The notes under the pieces are model-generated. The model was not told the DNA's origin and did not search any database. It worked only from the letters and a program-made list of their open reading frames with translations. From positions 434,001 through 498,000 of the forward strand of contig JALAHT010000001.1 of assembly GCA_025384855.1 (NCBI GenBank): a stretch of 64,000 nucleotides of DNA. The letters are read 5' to 3'. Of the stretch, positions 44,314-54,562 are shown piece after piece (position 1 is the first letter of the stretch; every line of letters starts with the position of its first letter). This DNA is from Luteirhabdus salina (GTDB lineage: Bacteria; Bacteroidota; Bacteroidia; Flavobacteriales; Flavobacteriaceae). Both the position numbers and the translations under genes were made by a program.

Positions 44314-46734
44314 TTATTGTTTTCTCACTCCTCTTTTTAAGGCTTCCACCTGTGATTTTACTTCTGCTTCAGTTCCTGAAATAGTTTTTTCCTCAACAGT
44401 CTCTTGACCATTTTCCTTGGTCATGATGCGAACGCTAGCGGTTGCTACGTCACCTTCAACAGAATAATCTACTTTGATTTCCTTATCGGCTTCGCGAATT
44501 TTCTTACCATCAACGGCGGTACGATTTCCGTTTTCATCAATCACATACGTGTCCGTACTCGTATTGGTAGCCTGATCCATAGAACTATGTCCTCCAAGGA
44601 TAGGAGCGATGACCAATCCGACCAAACATGTTAGCTTGATAAGGATATTCATAGAAGGCCCAGAAGTATCCTTAAATGGATCTCCAACCGTATCGCCTGT
44701 TACGGCAGCTTTATGTGCATCGCTTCCTTTATAGGTCATTTCACCATTAATCATAACTCCAGCCTCAAAGCTTTTCTTAGCGTTATCCCAAGCTCCCCCA
44801 GCATTGTTCTGGAAGATGGCCCACATAACACCGCTAACACAAACACCGGCCATATAACCACCCAATGGTTCAGCACCGAAAACAAGTCCGATAAACACAG
44901 GAGTCACAATAGTTAGAAGGCCAGGAAGAATCATTTCCTGAAGTGCTGCTTTTGTAGATATATCCACACACTTTCCATATTCCGGAGTTCCCGTTCCTTC
45001 CATGATTCCTGGAATTTCCTTGAACTGTCGACGTACTTCCCGTACCATTTTCATAGCAGCTTTACCAACACTTTTCATCGCCATAGCGGAGAAGACTACT
45101 GGAATCATTCCTCCTACGAACAGCATTGCCAACACATCGGCTCGGAAGATGTTGATACCGTCGATACCCGTAAAGGTCACATAAGCGGCAAACAGTGCTA
45201 AGGCTGTTAGGGCAGCAGAAGCGATGGCAAAACCTTTTCCAACGGCAGCCGTTGTATTTCCTACCGAGTCTAAAATATCGGTACGTTCACGAACGTGTGG
45301 TTCCAATTCGCTCATTTCAGCAACACCACCCGCGTTATCGGCGATAGGTCCGAAGGCATCGATTGCCAACTGCATCGCTGTTGTCGCCATCATGGCAGAA
45401 GCCGCCAAGGCTACTCCGTAGAAGCCAGCCAATTCGTATGAACCGTAAATGGCAGCAGCGAAAAGAAGCACGCTCCAAAATGTAGACTTCATACCAACTG
45501 CCAATCCTGCGATAATGTTCGTTGCAGCTCCTGTTGAAGAGTTCTGAACGATATCCAATACCGGCTTTTTACCAAGACTGGTGTAGTAGGCTGTTACAAA
45601 AGAGATCAAGGCTCCAACGGCCAATCCGATACAGGCTGCCCAGAAGACATTGATTGAGGCAACTTCAACTCTTCCTTCACCGAAGAAATTCATCATCATG
45701 GTTTCAGGAAGCATCCAATCGATTAGGAACCAGCTAGCGATCAGTGTTAGAACAATTGCAGTCCAGTTCCCCATATCAAGTGCTTTCTGCACTTGTGGTT
45801 CTTTTGCGTCATTATTCTTAATACTTACTAAGAAGGTTCCGATGATAGAAGCCAACACGCCTACACCAGCAATTACGAGTGGTAGTAAGATTGGTCCCAT
45901 TCCGTTAAAGGCATCGGTGAATTGTGTCGTTGCGCTCATATCGCGAATGACATAGTTACCCAATACCATGGCAGCCAAAACGGTGGCTACGTAACTACCG
46001 AAAAGGTCGGCACCCATACCGGCTACATCACCAACGTTATCACCTACATTATCGGCGATGGTTGCAGGGTTACGAGGATCATCTTCTGGAATACCCGCTT
46101 CCACTTTTCCAACTAAGTCGGCACCCACATCGGCAGCTTTGGTATAAATACCACCACCTACACGGGCGAAAAGTGCAATGCTTTCAGCACCGAGGGAGAA
46201 ACCAGCCAAGGCTTCCAATACAACAGTCATTTCGGCGTAGAAATCGCCACCTTCCGTAACAAACTGTCCTAGGAAAAACAAGAAGAACAAACTAAGTCCG
46301 AGCACGGCAAGACCCGCAACACCCAATCCCATAACGGTACCACCACCAAAGGAAACCTTAAGTGCTTGTGGCAGGGATGTTTTAGCAGCCTCTGCAGTAC
46401 GAGCGTTGGCTTCAGTTGCGATACGCATTCCGATGTTTCCAGCGAGTGCTGAGAAAATAGCACCAATAAAAAAGGCTGGTACAATCATCCAGCTAGTGCT
46501 ATCTACCAAGGTAGAAATGATATATAGCAGTACCGCAGCAATAACGGCAAAGATGGCCAATAAGCGGTATTCTGCACTAAGAAAGGCAAGGGCTCCTTCT
46601 TTAATACTTTTTGAAATTGATTGCATTCGTTCACTCCCAGCAGCCTGTTTTTTTACCCAGCTCATTTTTACGAGCATAAATAAAAGGCCTAAAATAGCTA
46701 GTGCTATCGGTACATAAATCACGTTTTGTTCCAT
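44314..46734 (-). CDS. hppA: Membrane-bound ion-pumping pyrophosphatase, K+-dependent type
   Basis: The 806-residue, ~16-helix protein carries the catalytic [14 protein letters not shown] and [20 protein letters not shown] motifs. The GNTTAA segment with Ala is the pattern of K+-dependent members. Whether it pumps Na+, H+ or both cannot be decided by eye. An unusual hydrophilic tail of ~90 residues (rich in K, E, D, T) follows the last helix. It couples PPi hydrolysis to ion export. Confidence 0.93.
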   Translation of the reverse strand: MEQNVIYVPIALAILGLLFMLVKMSWVKKQAAGSERMQSISKSIKEGALAFLSAEYRLLAIFAVIAAVLLYIISTLVDSTSWMIVPAFFIGAIFSALAGNIGMRIATEANARTAEAAKTSLPQALKVSFGGGTVMGLGVAGLAVLGLSLFFLFFLGQFVTEGGDFYAEMTVVLEALAGFSLGAESIALFARVGGGIYTKAADVGADLVGKVEAGIPEDDPRNPATIADNVGDNVGDVAGMGADLFGSYVATVLAAMVLGNYVIRDMSATTQFTDAFNGMGPILLPLVIAGVGVLASIIGTFLVSIKNNDAKEPQVQKALDMGNWTAIVLTLIASWFLIDWMLPETMMMNFFGEGRVEVASINVFWAACIGLAVGALISFVTAYYTSLGKKPVLDIVQNSSTGAATNIIAGLAVGMKSTFWSVLLFAAAIYGSYELAGFYGVALAASAMMATTAMQLAIDAFGPIADNAGGVAEMSELEPHVRERTDILDSVGNTTAAVGKGFAIASAALTALALFAAYVTFTGIDGINIFRADVLAMLFVGGMIPVVFSAMAMKSVGKAAMKMVREVRRQFKEIPGIMEGTGTPEYGKCVDISTKAALQEMILPGLLTIVTPVFIGLVFGAEPLGGYMAGVCVSGVMWAIFQNNAGGAWDNAKKSFEAGVMINGEMTYKGSDAHKAAVTGDTVGDPFKDTSGPSMNILIKLTCLVGLVIAPILGGHSSMDQATNTSTDTYVIDENGNRTAVDGKKIREADKEIKVDYSVEGDVATASVRIMTKENGQETVEEKTISGTEAEVKSQVEALKRGVRKQ

Positions 46735-46791
46735 GTTTATTTAAGGTTTTGTTAAAGCGGTGCTAAAGTAACAAAATCGGGTAAAACAAAA

Positions 46792-46818
46792 AAGCAATAA
46801 CCGTCTAGGTTATTGCTT
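46792..46818 (-). terminator. Terminator between ppa and hppA
   Basis: Perfect 11-bp stem AAGCAATAACC / GGTTATTGCTT with a 5-nt loop, followed on the minus strand by a T-rich run. It separates the two pyrophosphatase genes into two transcripts. Confidence 0.88.
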
Positions 46819-46854
46819 CTCATTATTGAGCTAAAGTATGCCTACTGCAAACTA

Positions 46855-47382
46855 TTATCGAATACTCACATCCTTTACGGGAATATCGCTAGAGCGAAAA
46901 CGGTCCACGCATTTGGCAACGATATCCTTAGCTTCTTCTACATCACCCCAGCCACCGACATCAACTTTCTTTTCTTCGAGATCTTTATACACTTGAAAGA
47001 AATGTTCAATCTCTTTTTTAAGGTGTGGATTCAATTCTGCTAAATCGTTTACGTTATTTGCGATAGGATCGCTAACGGGCACACAAATTACCTTTTCATC
47101 AGGTCCTTTTTCATCTGCCATATGAAATACGCCGATAGGCTTCACTTCTATAACACATCCTGGGAATGTGGGCTCTGTTACCAATACCAATACATCTAAT
47201 GGATCGCCATCCAATGCCAAGGTCTCAGGCATAAAGCCATAATCGGCTGGATACATCATAGAAGAAAAGATCATGCGATCGTAACGGATTTTCTTCAGGT
47301 CGAAATCGTATTCGTATTTATTACGACTTCCTTTCGGAATTTCGATTAGCACATCGAAGGTAGATACTTTGTCTGCTGTCAT
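46855..47382 (-). CDS. ppa: Soluble inorganic pyrophosphatase (family I)
   Basis: A 175-residue enzyme, the usual bacterial length, with EIPKGSRNKYEYD, DYGFMPET and the active-site DGDPLDVLVL motifs. It hydrolyses PPi from biosynthesis. It stands next to hppA, so the cell can either conserve or discard the energy of PPi. A good -7 box lies upstream. Confidence 0.95.
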   Translation of the reverse strand: MTADKVSTFDVLIEIPKGSRNKYEYDFDLKKIRYDRMIFSSMMYPADYGFMPETLALDGDPLDVLVLVTEPTFPGCVIEVKPIGVFHMADEKGPDEKVICVPVSDPIANNVNDLAELNPHLKKEIEHFFQVYKDLEEKKVDVGGWGDVEEAKDIVAKCVDRFRSSDIPVKDVSIR

Positions 47383-47424
47383 TATTCAGTTCTTAGCTTT
47401 TATCTAGGACTATATTTGGGGGTG

Positions 47425-47432
47425 CAAAGATA
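47425..47432 (-). promoter_or_regulatory. ppa promoter -7 box
   Basis: Minus-strand TATCTTTG is an exact TAnnTTTG match, about 42 nt upstream of the ppa start. No clear TTG at -33. Confidence 0.55.
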
Positions 47433-47475
47433 CTGAAAAAGGAAGGATGGGATACGTTGTTATGTTATTATTTTG

Positions 47476-47979
47476 TTAGGAACCATATTCTATATTTTTG
47501 ACTGTCAACGTTCGCGCTTCATTTCCTAATTGAAACGTTACTTCCTCATCAACCTTGGCGCCAGACAAAGCTTTGGCAATAGGCGCGACAAAGGCAATTT
47601 TTTTCATTTTGACGTCGGCTTCATCTACACCAACGATGGTAATGGTAATCGGTTTTTTGGAATTTTTCAAAAGATAGGTCACTGTGGCTCCAAATCGAAC
47701 TTCATTTTCAGGTTGTTCACTAGGTTCAATGACACGAGCAGAAGTAATTCGCTCTTTTAATAAAGCAAGCTTTCCATCTAGTAAGGTATGCGTGCGACGA
47801 ATCTCCGTTTCACTCCCTGATACTTCAGCGCGCTCCTTCAACAATTCTTCCTTTTCATCCATCATTTCCTGTAGCCCCCGCGGCGTAACATAATTGGTTG
47901 CTCCATCTGGCAAGGCTGCCCTTGGTGGAATAACTACCGGCTCTTCTTGATCGCCTTCTTTTACAAATCCTCTACTCAT
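47476..47979 (-). CDS. GreB-like transcription elongation factor
   Basis: The 167-residue protein has a GreB-like start (SRGFVKEGDQEEPVVIPPRA, NYVTPRGLQEM), an acidic coiled-coil region, and a C-terminal FKBP-like part (FGATVTYLL, PIAKALSGAKVDEEVTF). It rescues backtracked RNA polymerase. The coiled coil keeps an acidic residue near the tip, consistent with cleavage activity. Confidence 0.85.
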   Translation of the reverse strand: MSRGFVKEGDQEEPVVIPPRAALPDGATNYVTPRGLQEMMDEKEELLKERAEVSGSETEIRRTHTLLDGKLALLKERITSARVIEPSEQPENEVRFGATVTYLLKNSKKPITITIVGVDEADVKMKKIAFVAPIAKALSGAKVDEEVTFQLGNEARTLTVKNIEYGS

Positions 47980-48016
47980 ACCTACACTTTTACCTAAAAT
48001 ACGAAAAAGTATGATG

Positions 48017-49423
48017 TTATACTACCGTTCGTTTCCAATTTCCTTTGCGAAAGCACACGATAGCGACAACCGCAATGAGCACCTCCGCCAATGTTATGGC
48101 CCAAAATACCCCTTTTGGCCCCCAGTCGAAAAGAAGCGCTGCCGCATAAGCAAACGGCAATTGGAAAATCCAAAAGCAAAAGAAATTGATAATCGTAGGG
48201 GTTCGTGTATCTCCCGCACCGTTGAAGGCGTTGGTGACCGTCATGCCGTAGGCATAAAATACATACCCAGCCGCTACAATTTGAAGACTTAGCGAACCAT
48301 AATGCACCACATCGGGAGCATCACTGAAAAGTCGGATGATAGTTTCAGCAAAAAATAGGTATACCAATGAAATTATAGCCATGAACCAGGCATTATATTG
48401 CCCCGTTTTCCAAACCGAAATTTCAGCCCGGTCGGGTTGTCCGGCACCGAGATTCTGACCCACCAAAGTGGCCGCTGCGTTGCTCATCCCCCAGGCTGGC
48501 ATAAGGGTAAACATCATGACGCGAATCGAAATGGTATACCCTGCAAGAACTTCACTACCAAATTCACTCATAATGCGCATTAGAAATATCCAACTGGAGG
48601 TCCCGATGAGAAACTGACCGATTCCACCTAAGGAAACTTTCACAAAATTCCACATCACCTTCAAATTCAAAACAAAATCAGAAAGCGCCAATTTTATACG
48701 AGTAGCGCCAAAAAACAGAATGTAAAGTTGAAATAAGACGGCCGATCCCCTTCCGATGGTGGTTGCGATTGCAGCTCCGGCAACGCCATATTCTGGAATG
48801 GGGCCCCAACCGAAAATAAAAATCGGATCGAGAAGGATGTTTAATCCATTCGACAGTACTAATGTCCACATAGCCATGGAAGCATTTCCGGCACCACGAA
48901 ATATTGCATTTATTAGGAATAGCAACATAATAGTTGCATTCCCCGCAAATAAAATCTGGGTATACCGGTAGCCTTCCGCGACAAGATCGGGTTCGGCTCC
49001 CATCAATTGTAAGATTTCCTTTGGGTAAAATCCTCCTAGTAAACTAACAAAGATGGAAACAACAATTCCCAAAATAATAACCTGAACCGCAGCAGTATTT
49101 GCTTCAGCATGCTTTTTTTCTCCTACTCTTCGGGCCACTATGGCGGTTGCCGCCATAGAAAATCCGACCGCTACAGCATACACTAGGGTAATTACCGATT
49201 CTGTTAGTCCGATAGTGGCCACAGCATTTGTACTTACTCGTGATACAAAGGCAATATCGACCAGCGCGAAGATGGATTCCATGCACATTTCAAGAATCAT
49301 GGGCACGGCCAACAGAAAGATAGCTTTTTTGATGCTTCCGGAAGTGACCTGTACTTCCTTCCCTGCAATAGCTTCCTTTAGGAGTGAGAATATGGAATTG
49401 GTAGTGGTTGAAAATGATGACAT
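48017..49423 (-). CDS. MATE family multidrug/sodium exporter
   Basis: A 468-residue, ~12-helix protein with two homologous halves and MATE-type segments (LAVPMILEMCMESIFALVDIAFVSRV, NAFNGAGDTRTPTIINF). Substrate unknown. It has its own promoter with a palindrome overlapping the probable transcription start. Confidence 0.9.
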   Translation of the reverse strand: MSSFSTTTNSIFSLLKEAIAGKEVQVTSGSIKKAIFLLAVPMILEMCMESIFALVDIAFVSRVSTNAVATIGLTESVITLVYAVAVGFSMAATAIVARRVGEKKHAEANTAAVQVIILGIVVSIFVSLLGGFYPKEILQLMGAEPDLVAEGYRYTQILFAGNATIMLLFLINAIFRGAGNASMAMWTLVLSNGLNILLDPIFIFGWGPIPEYGVAGAAIATTIGRGSAVLFQLYILFFGATRIKLALSDFVLNLKVMWNFVKVSLGGIGQFLIGTSSWIFLMRIMSEFGSEVLAGYTISIRVMMFTLMPAWGMSNAAATLVGQNLGAGQPDRAEISVWKTGQYNAWFMAIISLVYLFFAETIIRLFSDAPDVVHYGSLSLQIVAAGYVFYAYGMTVTNAFNGAGDTRTPTIINFFCFWIFQLPFAYAAALLFDWGPKGVFWAITLAEVLIAVVAIVCFRKGNWKRTVV

Positions 49424-49518
49424 AGTGGCTGAAATAAATGAAACAACAAATAGCCCCAGAGGGGAACGGAAAGACGGGAATCATCCTGGAAAAGATCCAA
49501 AATGATGCAATTACGCTA

Positions 49519-49541
49519 TATCATTCATTTTCATAATGATA
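49519..49541 (-). promoter_or_regulatory. Candidate operator palindrome at the MATE promoter
   Basis: TATCATT (49519-49525) and AATGATA (49535-49541) are perfect inverted repeats separated by 9 nt. They directly abut the downstream side of the -7 box, so they overlap the expected transcription start, as a repressor operator would. Confidence 0.5.
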
Positions 49542-49549
49542 CAAATGTA
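49542..49549 (-). promoter_or_regulatory. MATE gene promoter -7 box
   Basis: Minus-strand TACATTTG is an exact TAnnTTTG match, ~118 nt upstream of the MATE start. Confidence 0.5.
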
Positions 49550-49584
49550 CTTTAAAATTAAATAGGGTGAAAGGGGAATTTACC

Positions 49585-49791
49585 TTATTCTTCTTCGCCA
49601 TCCGAAAAACAGACGGAGCAAAGACGCACACGAGGATAGTATTTTGAGGCTTCTTCTAACGCCTGCTCACTATTCTTAGCTATTTTTAGCGGAATACAAT
49701 TATCCTGTACCGGAAGGAGCTCGCAATCGGACTGATGAACTACGTGTTTGTTCTGAAATCGTGCTTTCTTTTCAACAAAAAACATACTCAT
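49585..49791 (-). CDS. Small Ada-like zinc-module protein
   Basis: A 68-residue protein. The pattern NKHVVHQSDCELLP...AKNSEQALEEASKY...LCSVC places Cys in the arrangement of the Ada metal-binding module (C...A...CxxC). It is short and cytosolic, with no DNA-repair enzyme domain. An in-frame ATG at 49785 is an alternative start. Function unknown. Confidence 0.6.
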   Translation of the reverse strand: MSMFFVEKKARFQNKHVVHQSDCELLPVQDNCIPLKIAKNSEQALEEASKYYPRVRLCSVCFSDGEEE

Positions 49792-49880
49792 TCGGGGGAG
49801 TTTTCGCGCCGCTAAATTACAATAAATTAACCTTGCGGTAACCTTCGCCAGAAAAACTTAACATTAACGCTGTAAGTCGC

Positions 49881-52385
49881 TTAGAATGAGAAACCAAATT
49901 CGCCCGTCACACCGAAGGAACGCGCATCTGGATTATCGAGGTAATTCCCTCGGAAGTTGAAATCGATACGGAAGATTCGGAAGATGTTCCCTACCCCTAC
50001 GCTCCATTCCCAGTAGATATCACCAGGGGCTTGGTAGGCGATGTTTGAAGCATTCAGCGCTCGGTTTTCATCCGATATTTCACCATAAACAGCACGGAAT
50101 CCTACCACTTCCCGTAAATCGAGGTCGCGAAGCCCTGGAATTCTTCCGAAGATTCGCCCGCCAAAGTTATGTCGAAGGTGAAGCGAAGCATAGGTATCGG
50201 TCACGAATTCATAGAAATCCAAATTGGTAAAGGTATTATAGATACTGAAGTAGGTTTGGTTTCCTGGTACTGGACTCAACAATCCCAATGGAACGGGATC
50301 GAAAATCTTACCAACTTCAACGGTGCTAAATAGCCTTCCGAAGCCACCAATATTCCAAGGCTGTGTGTAAAACGCCTGAAGCTTTTGATATTCGAAATCA
50401 CCTTGAAGAACATAATCCATACCATAGGTATAGCCTAAATAGAGGCTAGGAAAATCACCATCGTTGATAATCGTACGTTCAACACCATAACCCGAAGTCT
50501 TTCGATTAGGGGTGTAGAAAACCCCGACCTCGACTTCCGGTTGCTGAATCCGGCTTCTCACTTCACCTGTAAACACACCATCTTCAAACACCTTATAATC
50601 CAAACTAAAGGTATTGGTAGCCGAACGAAGGGTTCTATAAGTGCCCGTCACACGGAAATTAAGATTTTTAGCAGGTTCGAACTCAAATCCAGCAGTGGTT
50701 AAGTTAATTCGGGTAAGACGATCGTTTTGCCCTACGGATATCAAGGAAGAAGATGCCAAGCTTCGGCCTAATACATCATTACTTGTCGTTAAACTTGCCC
50801 CGGTCTGTTCCACATCCTTTCGATTACCAGCGAACACTGTGAAGCGACTTTTTCGGTCTAGCAACCATTTTCCAGAAATTCCATATTTGAAACGCTGATC
50901 TTTAAATCCGTAAGCGCCGAAGCCTTCCAATCGCCACATATCGTTCTGACTGAAATAGGTTCGTCCGCCCAATCGAATCCGCAGGCCTTCTGCTTCATTA
51001 AAACCGAAAATGGAAAACACGGGTCCGATATCGAAGTTGTCGACTTCATAGTATCCTGAGGCCAAAGTGGCACCGATATTATAAAGGGTTTTAAACCTGG
51101 GAACTTCCTTTAGTGTGTCGAGCATCGTATAAATGCCCTTTTCATCTTTATTGAGTTCCTCTAATCGATTTTTATCCCAGAAGCTATCGGGACGGTTATA
51201 CACGATTTCATTATACGATTCAGTTTGTTCGCCGTAGAACTCCTTTGGCTTCTTTTTATTGAATTCGTAATCGTCGTATAAGGTCGTGCGCTTTCCATAA
51301 ATTCCCTGGGCTTCTTCCTTTTTGCGAATACTGAAATCGCTCATAAAATAATCGCGTGTCATCAGGAAAGTGGAATCGTTTAAGACATCGAATTCCTGTT
51401 CGATATAGATTTCACGTACCCAGTTGATATTGGCACTTTTACTGGCTTGAAGATTGATTTCCTTTACGGCCCAGGTGGTATCATTCACCCAAAAATCGCC
51501 TTTGAAGGTAAGTTCATTTTTACGCCTTGGGTAGTATACAATATTGTAGCACCATTTGTTATCGCGATATGCACTATCTAGCAGCACATAATTATAGACA
51601 TCTATTCCGGTACGGGAGAGCGGACTGGTGAAGGCCTTATCGAAAAATTTCAGATAGTTATCGTATACATCATATTCCTTATAAAGATCTTTTACAAAAG
51701 CAATCAGCGTTTGATTATTGCTGAACCCGGAATTCTTATTACCTTCCAGCACCTCCTTTTTCTCATTCATCAAATTATCGCCATATACTTTATAGAACGC
51801 TTCATTGATGAAGATAGGCAGGTAGGAGTTACCCGTTACGCGTGAGGTATCAATCTGATCCCAGATAAATTCCATGCCTTTAAAAACCTTACTTTTTATA
51901 AGAGATGAATCGATTGTGTTTAAATCAAATTCAAGCTTTTCGTATTTATCGTAGCTGTATTGTTTAAATTTCTTGACTCCATTCTCCCTGCGATTTTCCC
52001 AAATTTTTCGGAGAATATCGATAGCTGGATTGTTCTTTTTCGGTTGGTCGCCTGTATAGATTACCACTTCATCCAAGGCCGCTGCCTCTTCTTCCAAGGT
52101 AACCTCCATTTTATAAGTTGCCTGTTTGGTGAGTGACACCTTTTTCGTTTCAAACCCAACAAAGGAAAACACTAAGGTATCATGGCTTTTAGCACTTTCT
52201 AGGTAGAAACGCCCTTCTTCATTGCTGATAGTACCATCGTTGGAATTCTGAAAGACAACATTTACGAAAGGTAGTGAAGCACCTGAAGCATCCCGCACCA
52301 CACCGCTTACCTTGGTTTGTGACCAAGCCAGACAGGGCAAGACTAATAAACTTATAAGTAGATATCGTATATTGATAGGGCTCAC
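49881..52385 (-). CDS. DUF5686 and carboxypeptidase-regulatory-like outer-membrane protein
   Basis: The 834-residue protein starts at GTG (no in-frame ATG fits the signal peptide). It has the export signal LLISLLVLPCLAWSQ, a carboxypeptidase-regulatory-like domain near 24-105 and a long DUF5686 region with a barrel-like C-terminus ending EFGFSF. These are abundant in Bacteroidota and uncharacterised. It lies alone between the MATE/Ada-like genes and pdhB. Confidence 0.82.
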   Translation of the reverse strand: MSPINIRYLLISLLVLPCLAWSQTKVSGVVRDASGASLPFVNVVFQNSNDGTISNEEGRFYLESAKSHDTLVFSFVGFETKKVSLTKQATYKMEVTLEEEAAALDEVVIYTGDQPKKNNPAIDILRKIWENRRENGVKKFKQYSYDKYEKLEFDLNTIDSSLIKSKVFKGMEFIWDQIDTSRVTGNSYLPIFINEAFYKVYGDNLMNEKKEVLEGNKNSGFSNNQTLIAFVKDLYKEYDVYDNYLKFFDKAFTSPLSRTGIDVYNYVLLDSAYRDNKWCYNIVYYPRRKNELTFKGDFWVNDTTWAVKEINLQASKSANINWVREIYIEQEFDVLNDSTFLMTRDYFMSDFSIRKKEEAQGIYGKRTTLYDDYEFNKKKPKEFYGEQTESYNEIVYNRPDSFWDKNRLEELNKDEKGIYTMLDTLKEVPRFKTLYNIGATLASGYYEVDNFDIGPVFSIFGFNEAEGLRIRLGGRTYFSQNDMWRLEGFGAYGFKDQRFKYGISGKWLLDRKSRFTVFAGNRKDVEQTGASLTTSNDVLGRSLASSSLISVGQNDRLTRINLTTAGFEFEPAKNLNFRVTGTYRTLRSATNTFSLDYKVFEDGVFTGEVRSRIQQPEVEVGVFYTPNRKTSGYGVERTIINDGDFPSLYLGYTYGMDYVLQGDFEYQKLQAFYTQPWNIGGFGRLFSTVEVGKIFDPVPLGLLSPVPGNQTYFSIYNTFTNLDFYEFVTDTYASLHLRHNFGGRIFGRIPGLRDLDLREVVGFRAVYGEISDENRALNASNIAYQAPGDIYWEWSVGVGNIFRIFRIDFNFRGNYLDNPDARSFGVTGEFGFSF

Positions 52386-52553
52386 TATTTAAGAGGCTGT
52401 TACAGCGTGCGCAAAGGACACGAATAATTTGCCAAAATACAATTTCGAATTGACAAATAAATCACAAAATTAAGATGCAGATACTAAAATGAATCCATTT
52501 GAACCTATGAAGGCTCAGTTTTCTCATTTAAATTAAGTGTTGCAGGAAGTAAA

Positions 52554-53534
52554 TTAGTCTTTGTATAAAACCTTTCGAACTGCTTTCACAACATCATCCT
52601 TATTTGGCAACCACTCTTCCAAAAGTACGGGAGAATATGGTGCCGGCGTGTCGGCAGTATTCAGCTTAACGATAGGCGCATCCAAAAAGTCGAACGCTTG
52701 GCTCTGCACCTGATAGGTAATCTCAGTAGCGACATTTCCAAACGGCCAGGCTTCTTCCAAAATGACCAATCGATTGGTTTTCTTAACCGATTCCAAAATC
52801 GTGTCATGGTCCATCGGACGAACGGTTCGTAGGTCGATGATTTCACATTCAATACCATCTTCGGCCAATTCTTCGGCGGCTTTGTAGGCTTCCTTGATAA
52901 TTTTTCCGAAGGAAACGATGGTTACATCGGCACCTTTTCGCTTTACTTCAGCAACTCCTAGTGGAATAAGGTATTCGCCTTCTGGCACTTCACCTTTATC
53001 GCCATACATCTGCTCGCTTTCCATAAAGATCACGGGGTCATCATCACGAATGGCGCTTTTTAAAAGCCCTTTTGCATCTTTAGGATTACTCGGCACCACG
53101 ACTTTCAATCCCGGACAGTTGGCATACCAGCTTTCAAAGGCTTGGGAGTGCGTAGCTGCTAACTGACCTGCCGATGCGGTTGGTCCACGGAAAACAATCG
53201 GAATATTAAACTGACCGCCGCTCATCTGACGCATCTTTGCAGCGTTGTTGATAATTTGGTCGATGCCCACTAACGAGAAGTTAAAGGTCATAAACTCGAT
53301 GATCGGTCGATTGCCATTCATTGCGGATCCAACTCCGACTCCTGCGAATCCAAGTTCCGAAATTGGCGTATCGATAATACGCTTCGCCCCGAACTCGTCT
53401 AGCATACCTTTACTAGCTTTGTAAGCACCGTTATATTCGGCTACTTCTTCGCCCATAAGATAAATGGTATCGTCGCGGCGCATTTCTTCGCTCATCGCTT
53501 CGGCTATCGCTTCTCGAAATTGGATTGTTTTCAT
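52554..53534 (-). CDS. pdhB: Pyruvate dehydrogenase E1 component, beta subunit
   Basis: A 326-residue protein (TIQFREAIAEAMSEEMRRD, GEEVAEYNGAYKASKGM, VILEEAWPFGNVATEI) of the E1-beta type, which binds thiamin diphosphate with the separate alpha subunit (not in this window). It decarboxylates pyruvate toward acetyl-CoA. Divergent from etfB. Confidence 0.93.
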   Translation of the reverse strand: MKTIQFREAIAEAMSEEMRRDDTIYLMGEEVAEYNGAYKASKGMLDEFGAKRIIDTPISELGFAGVGVGSAMNGNRPIIEFMTFNFSLVGIDQIINNAAKMRQMSGGQFNIPIVFRGPTASAGQLAATHSQAFESWYANCPGLKVVVPSNPKDAKGLLKSAIRDDDPVIFMESEQMYGDKGEVPEGEYLIPLGVAEVKRKGADVTIVSFGKIIKEAYKAAEELAEDGIECEIIDLRTVRPMDHDTILESVKKTNRLVILEEAWPFGNVATEITYQVQSQAFDFLDAPIVKLNTADTPAPYSPVLLEEWLPNKDDVVKAVRKVLYKD

Positions 53535-53575
53535 AAGAATACTGCTTTAAAGAATCGCAATAAAAGTTTGGAGGA

Positions 53576-53583
53576 CAAAAATA
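53576..53583 (-). promoter_or_regulatory. pdhB promoter -7 box
   Basis: Minus-strand TATTTTTG is an exact TAnnTTTG match 41 nt upstream of the pdhB start. Confidence 0.5.
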
Positions 53584-53688
53584 GTATAATCTGAATGGGT
53601 AGGGCGAAAAAATGTTAACATTTAACTCAAATTTATTATGCATGCATAGCATTTTTCGGAAATATATCCGTATCTTCGTAACCCAAAA

Positions 53689-53736
53689 TGTCTTAGGCTA
53701 TCCAAATAGCTGTAAACGCTTACAACTACTAAGACA
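53689..53736 (+). other. Structured leader upstream of etfB
   Basis: Perfect 8-bp stem TGTCTTAG/CTAAGACA (53689-53696, 53729-53736) encloses a second hairpin TGTAA/TTACA (53711-53715, 53720-53724). It begins ~38 nt before the etfB start and follows a near-consensus -7 box (TATCTTCG). A cis-acting element is possible. Confidence 0.45.
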
Positions 53737-53773
53737 GTAACGAAATTTATATCTAAAAAAATAGCTGCATAAT

Positions 53774-54514
53774 ATGAAAATTTTAGTGTGTATTAGTCAC
53801 GTTCCCGACACCACATCCAAAATTAATTTTACCGATGGCGATTCGAAATTCGACACCAATGGTGTGCAATTCGTAATTAATCCGAACGACGAGTTCGGTC
53901 TTACCCGTGCCATGTGGTTTAAAGAAAAGCAAGGCGCTACCGTACACGTGGTAAACGTTGGCGGAGCAGAAACAGAGCCAACGCTTAGAAAAGCGCTAGC
54001 AATCGGTGCCGATGAGGCCATTCGTGTAGATGCTCCCGCAACCGACGGATTTTCCGTTGCGAAGCAACTAGCCAATGTGGTTAAAGAAGGTGGCTACGAT
54101 TTAGTCATTGGAGGTCGTGAAAGTATCGACTATAACGGCGGAATGGTACCTGGGATGGTAGCAAAACTTACCGGTGCTAATTTTATCAATACCTGTATCG
54201 GACTTGAAATCGATGGTACTACCGCAACAGCTACTCGCGAAATAGATGGCGGTAAAGAAACCTTAAGAGCAGAACTTCCATTAGTTATTGGCGGTCAGAA
54301 AGGTTTGGTTGAAGAAAGCGATCTTCGCATTCCAAATATGCGCGGTATTATGCAAGCGCGTAAAAAACCGTTGAATGTGAAAGAAGCTGTCGACGCCAAT
54401 GCTGAAACCGAAGCCGTTCATTTTGCAAAACCTGCTCCAAAAGGAGATGTGAAGTTGGTTGAAACTGTCGACGAATTGGTCGATTTACTTCATAACGAGG
54501 CGAAAGTAATTTAA
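53774..54514 (+). CDS. etfB: Electron transfer flavoprotein, beta subunit
   Basis: The 246-residue protein matches ETF-beta (FIGG-type YDLVIGGRESIDYNGG, GGQKGLVEESDLRIPNMRGIMQARKKPL). It forms the AMP-binding half of the ETF dimer that passes electrons from acyl-CoA dehydrogenases to the quinone pool. etfA follows 88 nt later, with a heptamer repeat between. Confidence 0.93.
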   Translation: MKILVCISHVPDTTSKINFTDGDSKFDTNGVQFVINPNDEFGLTRAMWFKEKQGATVHVVNVGGAETEPTLRKALAIGADEAIRVDAPATDGFSVAKQLANVVKEGGYDLVIGGRESIDYNGGMVPGMVAKLTGANFINTCIGLEIDGTTATATREIDGGKETLRAELPLVIGGQKGLVEESDLRIPNMRGIMQARKKPLNVKEAVDANAETEAVHFAKPAPKGDVKLVETVDELVDLLHNEAKVI

Positions 54515-54562
54515 TAATACAGAATGCTGAATGTAGAATTCAGAATTAAATCTACTCTGAAT

